A stretch of DNA of 64,000 nt from Chitinophagaceae bacterium (GCA_017307755.1 JAFKGQ010000022.1:1-64000), one strand, 5' to 3'. Shown: positions 36,029 to 45,250, counted from the first letter of the stretch. A program made the numbers and translations. Notes: generated from the letters alone by a model not told the origin.

Positions 36029-36967
36029 ATGCGAAAAGCATTACTTTTTGCCCTTACACTCTTTGCCCGGGAAATTTCTTTTGGACAGACACTGGAGACA
36101 GTCTATTTAAATGCAAAGGACAGTACGACAAATATGTACATTGCCGTTGTGCCACAGAACGGGCAAATTAATTCATTTCTCTTTTTGCTTGACGGATTTG
36201 GGAATTCGCCACGGGATGTTCTTGTTCAAACAGATTTGCCAAAGTATGCCTCACGGCAGGGGATCATAACTTTTATCCCCATCCTAAAAACAGGGGCTTT
36301 GTATTTTGGCAGCGACACAGCCTCACAACAATCTCTGAAAGAGATGATCGAGCTTGTTGCCGCCAAATACCAGTTACGGGGGAAAAGCTTTTTTATTGGC
36401 GGATTTTCCATCGGCGGGACATGCGCCGTCAAATATGCCGAATTGGCTGTTCAGAAAAATTACCCGATAAAACCCAGGGCTGTTTTTGCTGTGGACCCCC
36501 CGCTTGATTGGGAACGTTATTATAATGCTGCAAAAAGAGTTGTGAGACTTTCAAACCCTGTTCAGGTAAATGGAGAGGTTATATATATGATGGACAGAAT
36601 AAAAAAGGAAATGAACGGAACTCCTGCAACCGCGTTGGAAAATTTCTATAATAATTCACCCTATTCGATGTCTGACACAACACAAAGATCAGTAAAGGCT
36701 TTAGTAAAAACGCCGATCATGATAATATCCGAGCCTGATATTCAATGGTGGCTAAGCCAAAGAGGGTATGATTACTCATTTTTAAACATCACTGACCAGG
36801 CAGCAATGATCAATGAATTGAAAAAGCTGGGTAATGATAAAGCCGTTTTACTTCCAACAGTCAATAAAGGATACAGAAAGCCTAACAATAAAAGACACCC
36901 GCATTCATGGAGTATTGCGGATCCTGAACAAGTGGTTAAATGGCTGCAAAAACAAACGGTGCTATAA
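36029..36967 (+). CDS. Secreted alpha/beta hydrolase-like protein
   Basis: A 312-residue protein with a signal peptide (RKALLFALTLFAREISFGQ). A nucleophile elbow SFFIGGFSIGGTCAVKYAEL is present, with the serine in GFSIGG. A candidate acid and a histidine (RHPHSWSIADPEQVVKWL) lie further on. The family could be serine esterase or a peptidase-like hydrolase of the S9/S33 type; the cap is small. No operon partner: its convergent neighbour starts 6 bp beyond its stop. Confidence 0.65.
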   Translation: MRKALLFALTLFAREISFGQTLETVYLNAKDSTTNMYIAVVPQNGQINSFLFLLDGFGNSPRDVLVQTDLPKYASRQGIITFIPILKTGALYFGSDTASQQSLKEMIELVAAKYQLRGKSFFIGGFSIGGTCAVKYAELAVQKNYPIKPRAVFAVDPPLDWERYYNAAKRVVRLSNPVQVNGEVIYMMDRIKKEMNGTPATALENFYNNSPYSMSDTTQRSVKALVKTPIMIISEPDIQWWLSQRGYDYSFLNITDQAAMINELKKLGNDKAVLLPTVNKGYRKPNNKRHPHSWSIADPEQVVKWLQKQTVL

Positions 36968-36973
36968 TAATGA

Positions 36974-38764
36974 TCATTTTATCAGCAAAACCTTTTCCGC
37001 GCCCCAGCTATTTTGTTCTGTGAAATATTGAATAAGGTATGTGCCTGAAGGATAGTTACTTAGGTTGGCTTGCCAGTTTTCGCTATTAGAACGTGTGTCT
37101 ATTTTTTCCAACACTTTTCCCGTAAAATCAGAGATAAACAGTTCCTTTATTTTTTCGGAAGACCTGATTTGAATTCTTCCGGTGGAGGGGTTGGGGTAAA
37201 TAGCGACTTTTGCGATATTCTTATCCGGATTGATAGGTTCTTCCAGCTTTTCTTTATCATTACAAGGGGCTATAAAGATCATTTCCGCGATCAGGCGCTG
37301 TAAAAGATCGTTGAGCAGCTCCACTTTAAAATTATCGGTGGTGGGTTTGATGTGTGTATCCCCTACACCGCTGTCGTCAGTGAGAAAAACATAGCTTCCA
37401 TTGGTCGTTAATGCGATCGATCGCATGAGGTATTCAGTGGATTTATCAATACCGCTGCACACTACAGGGACTATGCGAATACCCATCGCGGCTGCCCGGA
37501 TCATTAAGTTTTTCATTTTTCCCTTTGCCTCATCGTGTGGCGGCGCATCCAATATAAGGAAAAGGATCTTTGCTCTTGCGTTGATATTCCAATGCAGGCT
37601 ATCAAGTGCTGTAGTTAAAGCATCTTCCACTGCCTCCTCATAATCACCTCCACCGGCGGCAGACTGGTTTTTGATAAACCGGAGCAAAGGAGAAGGATCG
37701 CTTTGGAGATCTATTGAACGAGTGAGATATTCATCATCATGATCCCGGTAGAAGACAGCGCCAACGTGAAGGTCAATGCCTTTATTATTGTCAGATGTGC
37801 TGACGATCACATCCTGTAATTCTTCCTGCAGATATTGGATCTCATCCCCCATACTGCCTGTAGCATCCACGACAAAGGCGATGTCTGCAATGTTTGAATG
37901 GGCGCACACCCTTTTAAGTGTGATGTGGTTTATTCCATTTTCAAAAGTAGTAGGAATGCGATTAGTTTGGCCCCCACAGACGATTGCATAAACACTTTTA
38001 TTATTATCTGTACCGGTAAAGTTTGCCCATAACTCGGCTTTCCCCGTATTGTCTGTAACGCTACGCCACGCAGTATCTTTTGTTTGGAGATCGATCAAAT
38101 AGACTTTCTCACCGGCGATCCCTTTGCGGTCTTCATTTTGCACCTGCACGCAATAACGATTCGACGGGGCGATACCCCAGTGTTCGCTCCATTGTTTAAA
38201 TTCCGCTTTTGTATAGCCTTCCCATAACTTCCATTTTTTAAAATCGCTTAATTCCCCGGCGGTTAAGGTCTTTGAGTGGATTGGGGAAGCCTTTCCACGA
38301 ATGCTGACCGCCTTGTCAACTTTCCCGACGCTGATTCCCCGCGCCGCTCCCTCAAGGCCTCTTGAAGAATATGCGGAGCTGCTGGTTTTTGATAATGATG
38401 CGGTTACACTCCTTTTCTTTGAGACGCCGTACCCCACTACCACAACTTCATCCAATGCGGCTTCTGAGGGAGAAAGGGTAACGGAGATGTACTTTGCGCT
38501 ATCCGGGTGCTTTATAAAAACTTCTTTTTTCTTAAATCCGACAAAGGAGAACACCAGCGTAACAGGAAGTTTTGGTACAGGAATTGAGAATTCTCCACTG
38601 ATATTTGTTGAAGTAATAAGTGCAGTGCCTTTTACCGAGACGGTTACGGCTGCCAGGGCGCTGTCAACAGGGTCTTTTACTTTACCCCTGATCGATACGG
38701 ATTGAGAAAAGGAGATGGTATGGCCGGCAAGTAGTAATACTACTACAGTACAAAAAAATCTCAT
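36974..38764 (-). CDS. Secreted vWA protein with SusC-like N-terminus and sorting domain
   Basis: A 596-residue protein from the ATG at 38764. Order: signal peptide (FCTVVVLLLAGHTISFSQ), a carboxypeptidase-regulatory-like domain, a TonB-box-like motif (LDEVVVVGYG) as in SusC proteins, then a von Willebrand A domain. The vWA MIDAS is IAFVVDATGSMGDEIQYL, with GDYEEAVEDAL and LILDAPPHDEAK. A C-terminal T9SS-type sorting domain is probable (YPNPSTGRIQIRSS, then YLIQYF). It lies on the outside or in the outer membrane. The function is unknown; vWA proteins often mediate protein contacts or adhesion. Confidence 0.72.
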   Translation of the reverse strand: MRFFCTVVVLLLAGHTISFSQSVSIRGKVKDPVDSALAAVTVSVKGTALITSTNISGEFSIPVPKLPVTLVFSFVGFKKKEVFIKHPDSAKYISVTLSPSEAALDEVVVVGYGVSKKRSVTASLSKTSSSAYSSRGLEGAARGISVGKVDKAVSIRGKASPIHSKTLTAGELSDFKKWKLWEGYTKAEFKQWSEHWGIAPSNRYCVQVQNEDRKGIAGEKVYLIDLQTKDTAWRSVTDNTGKAELWANFTGTDNNKSVYAIVCGGQTNRIPTTFENGINHITLKRVCAHSNIADIAFVVDATGSMGDEIQYLQEELQDVIVSTSDNNKGIDLHVGAVFYRDHDDEYLTRSIDLQSDPSPLLRFIKNQSAAGGGDYEEAVEDALTTALDSLHWNINARAKILFLILDAPPHDEAKGKMKNLMIRAAAMGIRIVPVVCSGIDKSTEYLMRSIALTTNGSYVFLTDDSGVGDTHIKPTTDNFKVELLNDLLQRLIAEMIFIAPCNDKEKLEEPINPDKNIAKVAIYPNPSTGRIQIRSSEKIKELFISDFTGKVLEKIDTRSNSENWQANLSNYPSGTYLIQYFTEQNSWGAEKVLLIK

Positions 38765-38913
38765 AAACAGGATTTGACATAGGATGATAAAAAAACTGGG
38801 ATTACACAACGGGGAAGGGGATTTTTATTTTTTGCAATGATGTGCTCAGTGGATTGATTTCTAGTGGGTTATTCCCGGCTTAAAAGTAGGGCCGTTCTTT
38901 TCCTGACTATTTC

Positions 38914-38921
38914 TACCTTTG
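38914..38921 (+). promoter_or_regulatory. Bacteroidota-type promoter -7 element for the DUF899/DUF2182 unit
   Basis: TACCTTTG matches the Bacteroidota -7 consensus TAnnTTTG exactly, 30 bp before the ATG at 38952. A weak T-rich -33 region lies around 38896-38902. An unusually strong Shine-Dalgarno sequence, AAAGGAGG (38938-38945), precedes the ATG by 6 bp, which also supports the start. Confidence 0.5.
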
Positions 38922-38951
38922 TTTTGCCAATAATAAAAAAGGAGGATTGCT

Positions 38952-39803
38952 ATGCCGAAAATAAAAACCGTCAGCGGAACCAAGGACCGTAAGGTGGTTT
39001 CGCAAAAAGAATGGCTTACAGCCCGGCTGGAGCTGCTCAAGGCCGAAAAAGAACTAACCCGACGCAGCGACGAAGTGGCGAGGCAGCGGCAGGAGCTGCC
39101 CTGGGTTAAAATTGATAAGGAGTACATGTTCGACACAGATGAAGGGAAAGTGCCATTTGCAGATCTTTTCAAAGGACGTTCACAGCTGCTGATGTACCAT
39201 TTCATGTTTGGCCCGGACTATAGAGCGGGATGTCCCCATTGTTCTGCGATAGCCGACGGATTCAACGGAATTTGGGTTCATCTGGCTAACCATGATGTGA
39301 TGTTCTGGGCGGTGTCGCGCGCACCATTGCAAAAGCTACAGGCATACAAACAGCGATTGGGATGGGCATTTCCATGGGCATCATCGAACGGCAGCGACTT
39401 TAACTATGACTTTCATGTTTCCTTCACCCCGGAACAGCAACGATCCGGAGACACCGAGTACAACTATAACAAAGGCAATGTGAGCTCCAAGCAAAGCGAT
39501 ATTGCCCCCACGGATACCGAGTCTGAAGAAGGAGAAAAGATCGCGGCCAGCACTGGTACGGACTGGGAGACATTCACACAGGAAGCCCCCGGTATGAGCG
39601 CGTTCGTGTTAAATGACGGGGTCGTTTATCACACCTATTCCTCTTTTGCACGGGGGCTGGATGGGCTCTGGAATATCTATCAGTGGCTTGACCGGGCTCC
39701 GCTGGGGCGCAACGAAAATGATGGATGGATGCGCCGCAACGACGAATATGATCTCAAAGCACAACATAAAGGTGGTGCAAATGATTGCTGCTCCCCAACA
39801 TGA
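38952..39803 (+). CDS. DUF899 thioredoxin-like protein
   Basis: A 283-residue protein. Family landmarks are VVSQKEWLTARLELLKAEKE, ELPWVKIDKEYMFDT and QLLMYHFMFGPDYRAGCPHC. The last holds a CxxC motif (CPHC) in a thioredoxin-like fold. It is followed by FWAVSRAPLQKLQAYKQRLG and WAFPWASSNGSDFNYDF. The family is widespread and of unknown function, with a predicted redox role. Translation starts after a strong Shine-Dalgarno sequence. The 3' end overlaps the DUF2182 gene by 23 bp, so the two are coupled. Confidence 0.88.
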   Translation: MPKIKTVSGTKDRKVVSQKEWLTARLELLKAEKELTRRSDEVARQRQELPWVKIDKEYMFDTDEGKVPFADLFKGRSQLLMYHFMFGPDYRAGCPHCSAIADGFNGIWVHLANHDVMFWAVSRAPLQKLQAYKQRLGWAFPWASSNGSDFNYDFHVSFTPEQQRSGDTEYNYNKGNVSSKQSDIAPTDTESEEGEKIAASTGTDWETFTQEAPGMSAFVLNDGVVYHTYSSFARGLDGLWNIYQWLDRAPLGRNENDGWMRRNDEYDLKAQHKGGANDCCSPT

Positions 39804-40554
39804 AAATGCTGATAGCCGTAATACCACCAGACTGCCGGCTAAATTTATCGTTGTCTGTACTATTGCTTTTGTTGCCGGCGTGTCAACGACAGCTTATTTT
39901 ATCCGATCGATGGGTGATGAAATGGAAATGCCCGGCGGTTGGAAAATGTCGATGATGTGGATGCGGATGCCCGGTGAAACCTGGCTCGCGTCAGGACTGA
40001 GTTTTTTGTACATGTGGCTGGCTATGATGGTTGCCATGATGATGCCGTCGGCGCTGCCGACGTTCCTAAAAACACGGCGACAATGGTACTCCCTTTGTTA
40101 TATGATGTTGGGATACTTCGCCGTTTGGCTTATAGCGGGCGCCGGTATTTATGTATTGGGAATACCATTTGCAATGGCTGCCATGCAATCAGTATTATTC
40201 AGTCATATTGTTCCCCTGTTGTTGGGTACCTCATTGATCGCTGCCGGGGCGATCCAATTCACACGCTGGAAAACGGTTCATTTATTACGCTGCCGATCGT
40301 CATATGGATGCGCTGTCCCATGCCCACAGGACAAAGGAAGTTTCAGGATCGGCTGTAAACAAGGCATTGCATGTTGTATGTGCTGTGCCGCACCGATGAT
40401 GATCCAGCTTACGCTGGGTATCATGAACCCACTTGTAATGATAGTTATTGCAATTGCCATTGCCGCGGAAAAGCTTCTTCCCCGACCTGTCATCACCGCC
40501 CGTCTGATCGGAAGCGCCGCCATCCTTACAGGCATCGGGGTTTGTCTGTTGTAA
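39781..40554 (+). CDS. DUF2182 membrane protein
   Basis: A 257-residue polytopic protein from the ATG at 39781. Characteristic motifs are MWLAMMVAMMMPSALPTFLK in the second membrane segment and a cysteine-rich segment GIACCMCCAAPMMIQL before the last segments. DUF2182 members are predicted metal-binding membrane proteins; a partnership with DUF899 is known to recur. The start lies inside the DUF899 gene (23-bp overlap). A copper or other metal role is inference from the family description. Confidence 0.82.
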   Translation: MIAAPQHENADSRNTTRLPAKFIVVCTIAFVAGVSTTAYFIRSMGDEMEMPGGWKMSMMWMRMPGETWLASGLSFLYMWLAMMVAMMMPSALPTFLKTRRQWYSLCYMMLGYFAVWLIAGAGIYVLGIPFAMAAMQSVLFSHIVPLLLGTSLIAAGAIQFTRWKTVHLLRCRSSYGCAVPCPQDKGSFRIGCKQGIACCMCCAAPMMIQLTLGIMNPLVMIVIAIAIAAEKLLPRPVITARLIGSAAILTGIGVCLL

Positions 40555-40561
40555 CCCCGGG

Positions 40562-41803
40562 CTAACGGTCATTCTTTTTCTCCGTAAGCCGTTGAATTTC
40601 CTTTATAAGCGTCTCTGTTTCTATCCTGGACCTTGTCAAGGCAACGGCTTGGTTATAATGACAGATCGATTTGTCAATATCTATGTTTGTATATAGGTAG
40701 CCCAATAAGGAATAGTAATAGCTATTGCCGGTCAGTTTTAATTTTTCGGTTTCCTCTATCCCTTTTTCACATCCATAGACCTTGCCAAACGCAAAAGCCC
40801 TGTTCAATGCGGTAACAGGAGAATACTCAATAATGATAAGCTGGTTGTATAAATGTAAAATATGCTGCCATTTGTTTTCGTCAGCCGGAGAGGTATGCCA
40901 GTGCGCAATAGCTGCCTCCAAATGGTATTTTGATATCTCATTACCGCTGCAGGCATTTACCAGATGGTAATTCCCTTTTTCGATGAGCCCTTTATCCCAC
41001 AGACTTTTATCCTGATCCTCCAACAGGACCACTTCGCCTTTATCGTTGGTTCTTGCGTCAAACCTTGAACTTTGGTAGAACATCAGGGCAAGTAAAGCGT
41101 TAGCCTGCGGGGTGGCGGTCAACACATTTTCAGTAAGGATAAGCGTTAGCCGGATGGCTTCTGAACAAAGGTCCTTCCGGATCAACTGATCATAGGATCT
41201 TGAAAAATAACCTTCGTTAAATAGTAAGTATAAAGTTTTTAGAACGCTTTCCAGCCTGACCTTGATTTGTGTTTCGCTTAAAGTTTTGATCTTAAAATCA
41301 CCGTTCCGAAGGCTGGTTCTTGCCCGCTGCAGACGCTTTTTTATGGTTTCGGGTTTTGTTAAAAATGCGTTTGCAATCTCTTCAATGCTGAAACCACAAA
41401 GGATCTGAAGAGCTAAACAGATCTGGGCATCTGATGAGTTGACCGGATTGCAAACGGAGAAGATCATCGCTAATTGACTATCTGCTATGTTCTGATCGCT
41501 AAATTCAAAATCTAGCTCTGTTCCAATATCATTTGATCTTATCGCCTCTTTGATCTGCTTTTCAACGACGGAGTTATGCTTAAAATAGTCCTTGACCTTG
41601 TTTTTTGCCACGGTATAAAGCCAGGCGGTAGGATTTTCAGGGACGCCTCTGATCGCCCAACTTTCGGCAGCCTTTAAAAAGGTTTCACTTGCAATATCTT
41701 CGGCGATCTCAAGATGTTTTAGATAAAATGAATTACAGAGTACAGCAACAATTTTGCTATACTCTGTTCTAAATAAGTGTGGTATTATTTCATGTTGTTG
41801 CAA
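40562..41803 (-). CDS. ECF42-type sigma factor with C-terminal extension
   Basis: A 413-residue protein. The sigma-2 region is LKHLEIAEDIASETFLKAAE; sigma-4 is FSIEEIANAFLTKPETIKKR. The remaining ~220 residues include YLLFNEGYFSRS, the DUF6596 motif, and TPR-like helices. This is the architecture of ECF42 sigma factors, whose C-terminal extension is needed for activity. There is no anti-sigma factor in the neighbourhood. The start is TTG at 41803, immediately after the stop codon of the YCII gene in the same frame; no other suitable start is in frame nearby. Confidence 0.85.
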   Translation of the reverse strand: MQQHEIIPHLFRTEYSKIVAVLCNSFYLKHLEIAEDIASETFLKAAESWAIRGVPENPTAWLYTVAKNKVKDYFKHNSVVEKQIKEAIRSNDIGTELDFEFSDQNIADSQLAMIFSVCNPVNSSDAQICLALQILCGFSIEEIANAFLTKPETIKKRLQRARTSLRNGDFKIKTLSETQIKVRLESVLKTLYLLFNEGYFSRSYDQLIRKDLCSEAIRLTLILTENVLTATPQANALLALMFYQSSRFDARTNDKGEVVLLEDQDKSLWDKGLIEKGNYHLVNACSGNEISKYHLEAAIAHWHTSPADENKWQHILHLYNQLIIIEYSPVTALNRAFAFGKVYGCEKGIEETEKLKLTGNSYYYSLLGYLYTNIDIDKSICHYNQAVALTRSRIETETLIKEIQRLTEKKNDR

Positions 41804-42145
41804 TCAGAGGGCATTGATCTCTCTTATTTCCACACTACCCCCATATGACAGAATGGGGCAGCCATTGGCGAGTTTTGTCGCTTCGTCGATGGACGTAGCT
41901 TTTACAAGGGAATAACCCATGATGGACTCTTTGATCTCGGTATATGGGCCGTCGGAAATTACACCATCGCTTTTTAGGACTTTTCCAGAGCTTGTCAACC
42001 GGTTTCCCCTGTCGGAGAGCTTTTGTTGTGCTGCAATGCCTGCAACCCAATTCATCCATTTTTGCACTACGGCTTGCATTTCTTCCGGAGATCCTTTGAG
42101 GTAAGTGTCGTAGTCTGCTCTATAGAGCAATAAGAACTCTTTCAT
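41804..42145 (-). CDS. YCII-related (DGPF) protein
   Basis: A 113-residue protein with the DGPF-family landmarks LLLYRADYDTYLKGSPEEMQ, VISDGPYTEIKESIMGY and a closing YGGSVEIREINAL. YCII/DGPF proteins are regular genomic partners of ECF42 sigma factors. The TGA at 41806-41804 is followed at once, in frame, by the TTG start of the sigma gene. Translation coupling is therefore nearly certain, and occasional read-through would make a fusion. Confidence 0.88.
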   Translation of the reverse strand: MKEFLLLYRADYDTYLKGSPEEMQAVVQKWMNWVAGIAAQQKLSDRGNRLTSSGKVLKSDGVISDGPYTEIKESIMGYSLVKATSIDEATKLANGCPILSYGGSVEIREINAL

Positions 42146-42208
42146 TTTTTTAGTTTTTAGTGTTACACTTAATAACGAGTAAGACCCCGGTACGGGGACA
42201 AAATTATA

Positions 42209-42625
42209 TTAATTTTTTTGCCTGCCACCGTCATCAATCCCGATATCACCGGCACCGTATGATCTCCAGAATCCGAGTTCTGCCACGATATCTTCACTTA
42301 TCCCATAGACATCGACGGTAATGAACTTCCCATTCCTTACTCCCAATTGATCATACGCTGTCCGGAAGAAATCGCCAGGCGCATCCGGTCCACATAGGGC
42401 CGACGCGTCAGGTGGTATTATCCAACAATCTTCTGCATACAGATCGATCAGTATGGATCGATCGTTTTTTACAAAGGCCTGAAAGTATATTTCGTCACTG
42501 GCAGCAATTGCTTTCCTGACGTCTGTAAGGTCTTCTTTGGGTGTTGATTGTGCGAACGTGTAGTCAGAAGATGGCAGTAACAGGACTGCTAAAAAAAGAG
42601 TGATAAACATGCTTCTTTCTTTCAT
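42209..42625 (-). CDS. Secreted SnoaL/DUF4440-like protein, shortened
   Basis: A 138-residue protein from the ATG at 42625, with a signal peptide (FITLFLAVLLLPSSDYTFA). The NTF2-like motifs YFQAFVKNDRSILIDLYAED and GKFITVDVYGISEDIVAELG match DUF4440. The usual final strands, which carry a W-K motif after DxGKY, are missing: the chain stops at DDGGRQKN. The C-terminus therefore appears truncated by about 30 residues, and the protein may not fold fully. Confidence 0.6.
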   Translation of the reverse strand: MKERSMFITLFLAVLLLPSSDYTFAQSTPKEDLTDVRKAIAASDEIYFQAFVKNDRSILIDLYAEDCWIIPPDASALCGPDAPGDFFRTAYDQLGVRNGKFITVDVYGISEDIVAELGFWRSYGAGDIGIDDGGRQKN

Positions 42626-42813
42626 TTTGCTGGATTTATCAGACGATCCTGTGTACACCCTAATGACGACCGGTGTTTTAAAAGGGGGACAGAGGATCGC
42701 CGCAAAAAGGGCCTGGCCTACCGTTGGTAAAAGGGTAATTGACCGCACTTGCCTCTTTTCGTATCTTTAAACGTATACGATTTCCTTATTTCCTAATCAT
42801 TAAACACTGTCAA

Positions 42814-43098
42814 ATGAAAAAGATCAAAGCTCTTTTTATCCTCCCTTTGCTGGCTGGGGTATTGCTGATCAGCTCATTCTCTCTCGGGAAAAAACAACAG
42901 ATCAGGATCCAGAATTATGCATGGTACACTCCTTCGGGTAGTTTTGTTGCCTGGAGCACGTTGGCAAACGCATTAGTGGTTTCCGGGGATGACCTGAACC
43001 CCACGGGTGGCGTCCTGGACCTGGAAGGATTTACGGGCGGCGGAGCCGGCCAACCCCCAACAGGGACGCTGGTGTATAAGTTATATGCCCATCCGTAA
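42814..43098 (+). CDS. Small secreted protein
   Basis: A 94-residue protein from the ATG at 42814 with a clear signal peptide (IKALFILPLLAGVLLISSFS). The mature part has ~65 residues, is rich in glycine and aromatics (GGVLDLEGFTGGGAGQPP) and ends LVYKLYAHP. No family is recognised. It lies 204 bp upstream of the second ECF sigma gene on the same strand. A link to that locus is possible but unproven. Confidence 0.55.
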   Translation: MKKIKALFILPLLAGVLLISSFSLGKKQQIRIQNYAWYTPSGSFVAWSTLANALVVSGDDLNPTGGVLDLEGFTGGGAGQPPTGTLVYKLYAHP

Positions 43099-43302
43099 GA
43101 AGATCACTCCATCCGGGCATGCCTTCGCTGGTGGTACAGACCGTGGTATGCCCGGATATGTTTAGAAATTTTCCTCTCGATAAGACGCCAAGGGCGATGA
43201 AGTTAAGTATTTGCACAGAAATTTGTAATTTAACGGCCCAACACTAACCTTCCCTATTCTATTTTTTTTATAACATCGGTAAACATAAGGTGCTTTCATC
43301 AA

Positions 43303-43902
43303 GTGCAATCAAATCAGAAATACGATGAAAAAGAACTGCTTATGCGTACAGCGGAAGGGGATGAGCTGGCATACAGGCAGGTGTTTGACAGGTATTGGAA
43401 TAAGATATACCAGGTAGCATTGGGTTTTTTAAAAGACCCGGATCAGGCGAACGAGGTCGTTCAGCTTGTTTTTATTAGGCTTTGGGAAAAACGTGCGAAG
43501 ATCGTTCAGGTAGAAGACTTTGACGCCTGGCTTTTCATTATGGCGCGTAACACCATCCTCAATTTCCTTCAACAAAAAGCGAGATCCCTTGATAATGCCG
43601 GCTTCAGCCAGGACGTAGTCCCCGATGATCTGCTGACCCCCTCTGCGCTGCTGGAGTATAAGGAAACCTTATCCATCATCCAGGAAGCGATCCAGACCTT
43701 GCCGCCCCAACAGGCGCGTATATTTCAGTTAAGCCGTAATCGCGGACTTACCTATGCTGAGATTGCTGTTGAGCTGAATATCGCTCCCGCCACTGTAAAG
43801 AGTCATATCATCAGGGCGTTGAATACCGTCCGGGAGTATGTCCGTAAGCATGGCGGGAATTCAATGGTCGTGGTCTGGGCGCTAGCAGAAATTATTTTTT
43901 AG
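43303..43902 (+). CDS. ECF sigma factor (FecI/RpoE-like), second locus
   Basis: A 199-residue protein with a GTG start at 43303 (no ATG gives a full-length sigma-2 region; an internal ATG at residue 14 is the alternative). Sigma-2: YQVALGFLKDPDQANEVVQL, VFIRLWEKRAK. Sigma-4: LTYAEIAVELNIAPATVKSH. It ends in a hydrophobic tail (SMVVVWALAEIIF). FecR follows after 80 bp and a SusC with an STN domain after that, so it is likely the regulator of the whole 43.3-56.2 kb unit. Confidence 0.88.
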   Translation: MQSNQKYDEKELLMRTAEGDELAYRQVFDRYWNKIYQVALGFLKDPDQANEVVQLVFIRLWEKRAKIVQVEDFDAWLFIMARNTILNFLQQKARSLDNAGFSQDVVPDDLLTPSALLEYKETLSIIQEAIQTLPPQQARIFQLSRNRGLTYAEIAVELNIAPATVKSHIIRALNTVREYVRKHGGNSMVVVWALAEIIF

Positions 43903-43982
43903 ATAATTTTTTTTTGGTTGGCTGCACCTGTCCCTTTTTACCACTGTCTTTATAATGTACATCAAAATAAGCTATCGATCCC

Positions 43983-45140
43983 ATGACCGAGTTCCGGCAG
44001 CTAATGGATAAATACCTGACCAACACTATTTTGGTGGAGGAAAGGCAGCGACTGCTCAGGCTGATCGCCAGTCAGCAGTATAGAAATGAGCTCGAATCGG
44101 TGGTTGACGAAGCATTTGCCGGCGCGGTAGATGGGGAGGAGGACACAGAGCTGCGTGAATTGATCTTCCAGGCCATCAGGCAAAGGAGATCTGCTCCTGT
44201 GGTCAAAATGCCGTATCGCCGGATCGCGGCCGCATGCGTGATATTGGCGCTTAGTATAGGTTCTTACCTGTGGATATCACATAGAACAACGTCGCCGACG
44301 CAGCAGATGGCTGTGCAAACCCCTGATCTGGCGCCCGGTAAACAGGGTGCCATTCTCACCCTTGCCAACGGCTCGAAGATCGTATTGGATAGTTTGAAAA
44401 ATGGGCATGTAACCACACAGGGGAATGCATTGGTAAGCCTGGACAACGGCGCGCTGGTGTATGCCGGCAGCGAGGGAGAGATGTTATACAATACGATGTC
44501 TACCCCCAAAGGACGACAATTCCAGCTCAGGCTGTCCGATGGGACGCAGGTATGGCTGAACGCGGCCAGCTCCATCAGCTATCCTACGGTATTCAAAGGG
44601 CAGGTGCGCCAGGTAGATGTAAAGGGAGAAGCCTATTTTGAAGTGGCACAGAATACGAACATGCCGTTCCGGGTGAATGTGAATAACAAGGAGGTGGTAG
44701 AGGTACTGGGTACGCATTTCAATGTGAATGCCTATGACAATGAAAAAAGTATCAATACCACTTTGCTGGAAGGAGCGGTCCGGGTTGTCAGCGGCGGGAT
44801 GAATGGCGATGCCGTTCTCAAGCCGGGTCAGCAGGCCCGGGTATCGACCGGCATGGTGGATGGGACTGGGATAAAGGTCATCAGTAATGCGGATATCGAT
44901 AGGGTCATGGCCTGGAAGAACGGCATGTTCAGCTTTGAGGATGCCAGGCTGGACGAGGTGATGCGACAATTGGAGCGCTGGTACGACATCGAGGTGACCT
45001 ATGAGAAAGGGGTTCCCGACATCGAACTGATGGGGAAGATGACTAGGGATGTTTCGCTTAAAGGATTAATGCTGTTCCTCGAAAGACTGGGTGTGCACTG
45101 CAGGCTGGAAGGAAGAAAGCTCATCGTTATATCCGGATAA
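43983..45140 (+). CDS. FecR-family anti-sigma factor, second locus
   Basis: A 385-residue protein. Cytoplasmic helix domain (MTEFRQLMDKYLTNTILVEE), one membrane segment near residue 85 (AAACVILALSIGSYLWIS), then the FecR domain (GKQGAILTLANGSKIVLDSL, TPKGRQFQLRLSDGTQVWLN, VKGEAYFEVAQNTNMPF) and a C-terminal DUF4974-like part (FEDARLDEVMRQLERWYDIE). It pairs with the sigma factor 80 bp upstream and the STN-bearing SusC 110 bp downstream. Confidence 0.92.
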   Translation: MTEFRQLMDKYLTNTILVEERQRLLRLIASQQYRNELESVVDEAFAGAVDGEEDTELRELIFQAIRQRRSAPVVKMPYRRIAAACVILALSIGSYLWISHRTTSPTQQMAVQTPDLAPGKQGAILTLANGSKIVLDSLKNGHVTTQGNALVSLDNGALVYAGSEGEMLYNTMSTPKGRQFQLRLSDGTQVWLNAASSISYPTVFKGQVRQVDVKGEAYFEVAQNTNMPFRVNVNNKEVVEVLGTHFNVNAYDNEKSINTTLLEGAVRVVSGGMNGDAVLKPGQQARVSTGMVDGTGIKVISNADIDRVMAWKNGMFSFEDARLDEVMRQLERWYDIEVTYEKGVPDIELMGKMTRDVSLKGLMLFLERLGVHCRLEGRKLIVISG

Positions 45141-45250
45141 ATTTTTCTGTTCAATATTTTCACTGCCTCGCGCGAGAATACGGCAAACAGGGCTCGTTTT
45201 GCCTGCCATAGACCATTTTTTTTATAACAACCAAAACTACTTGCTGAATT

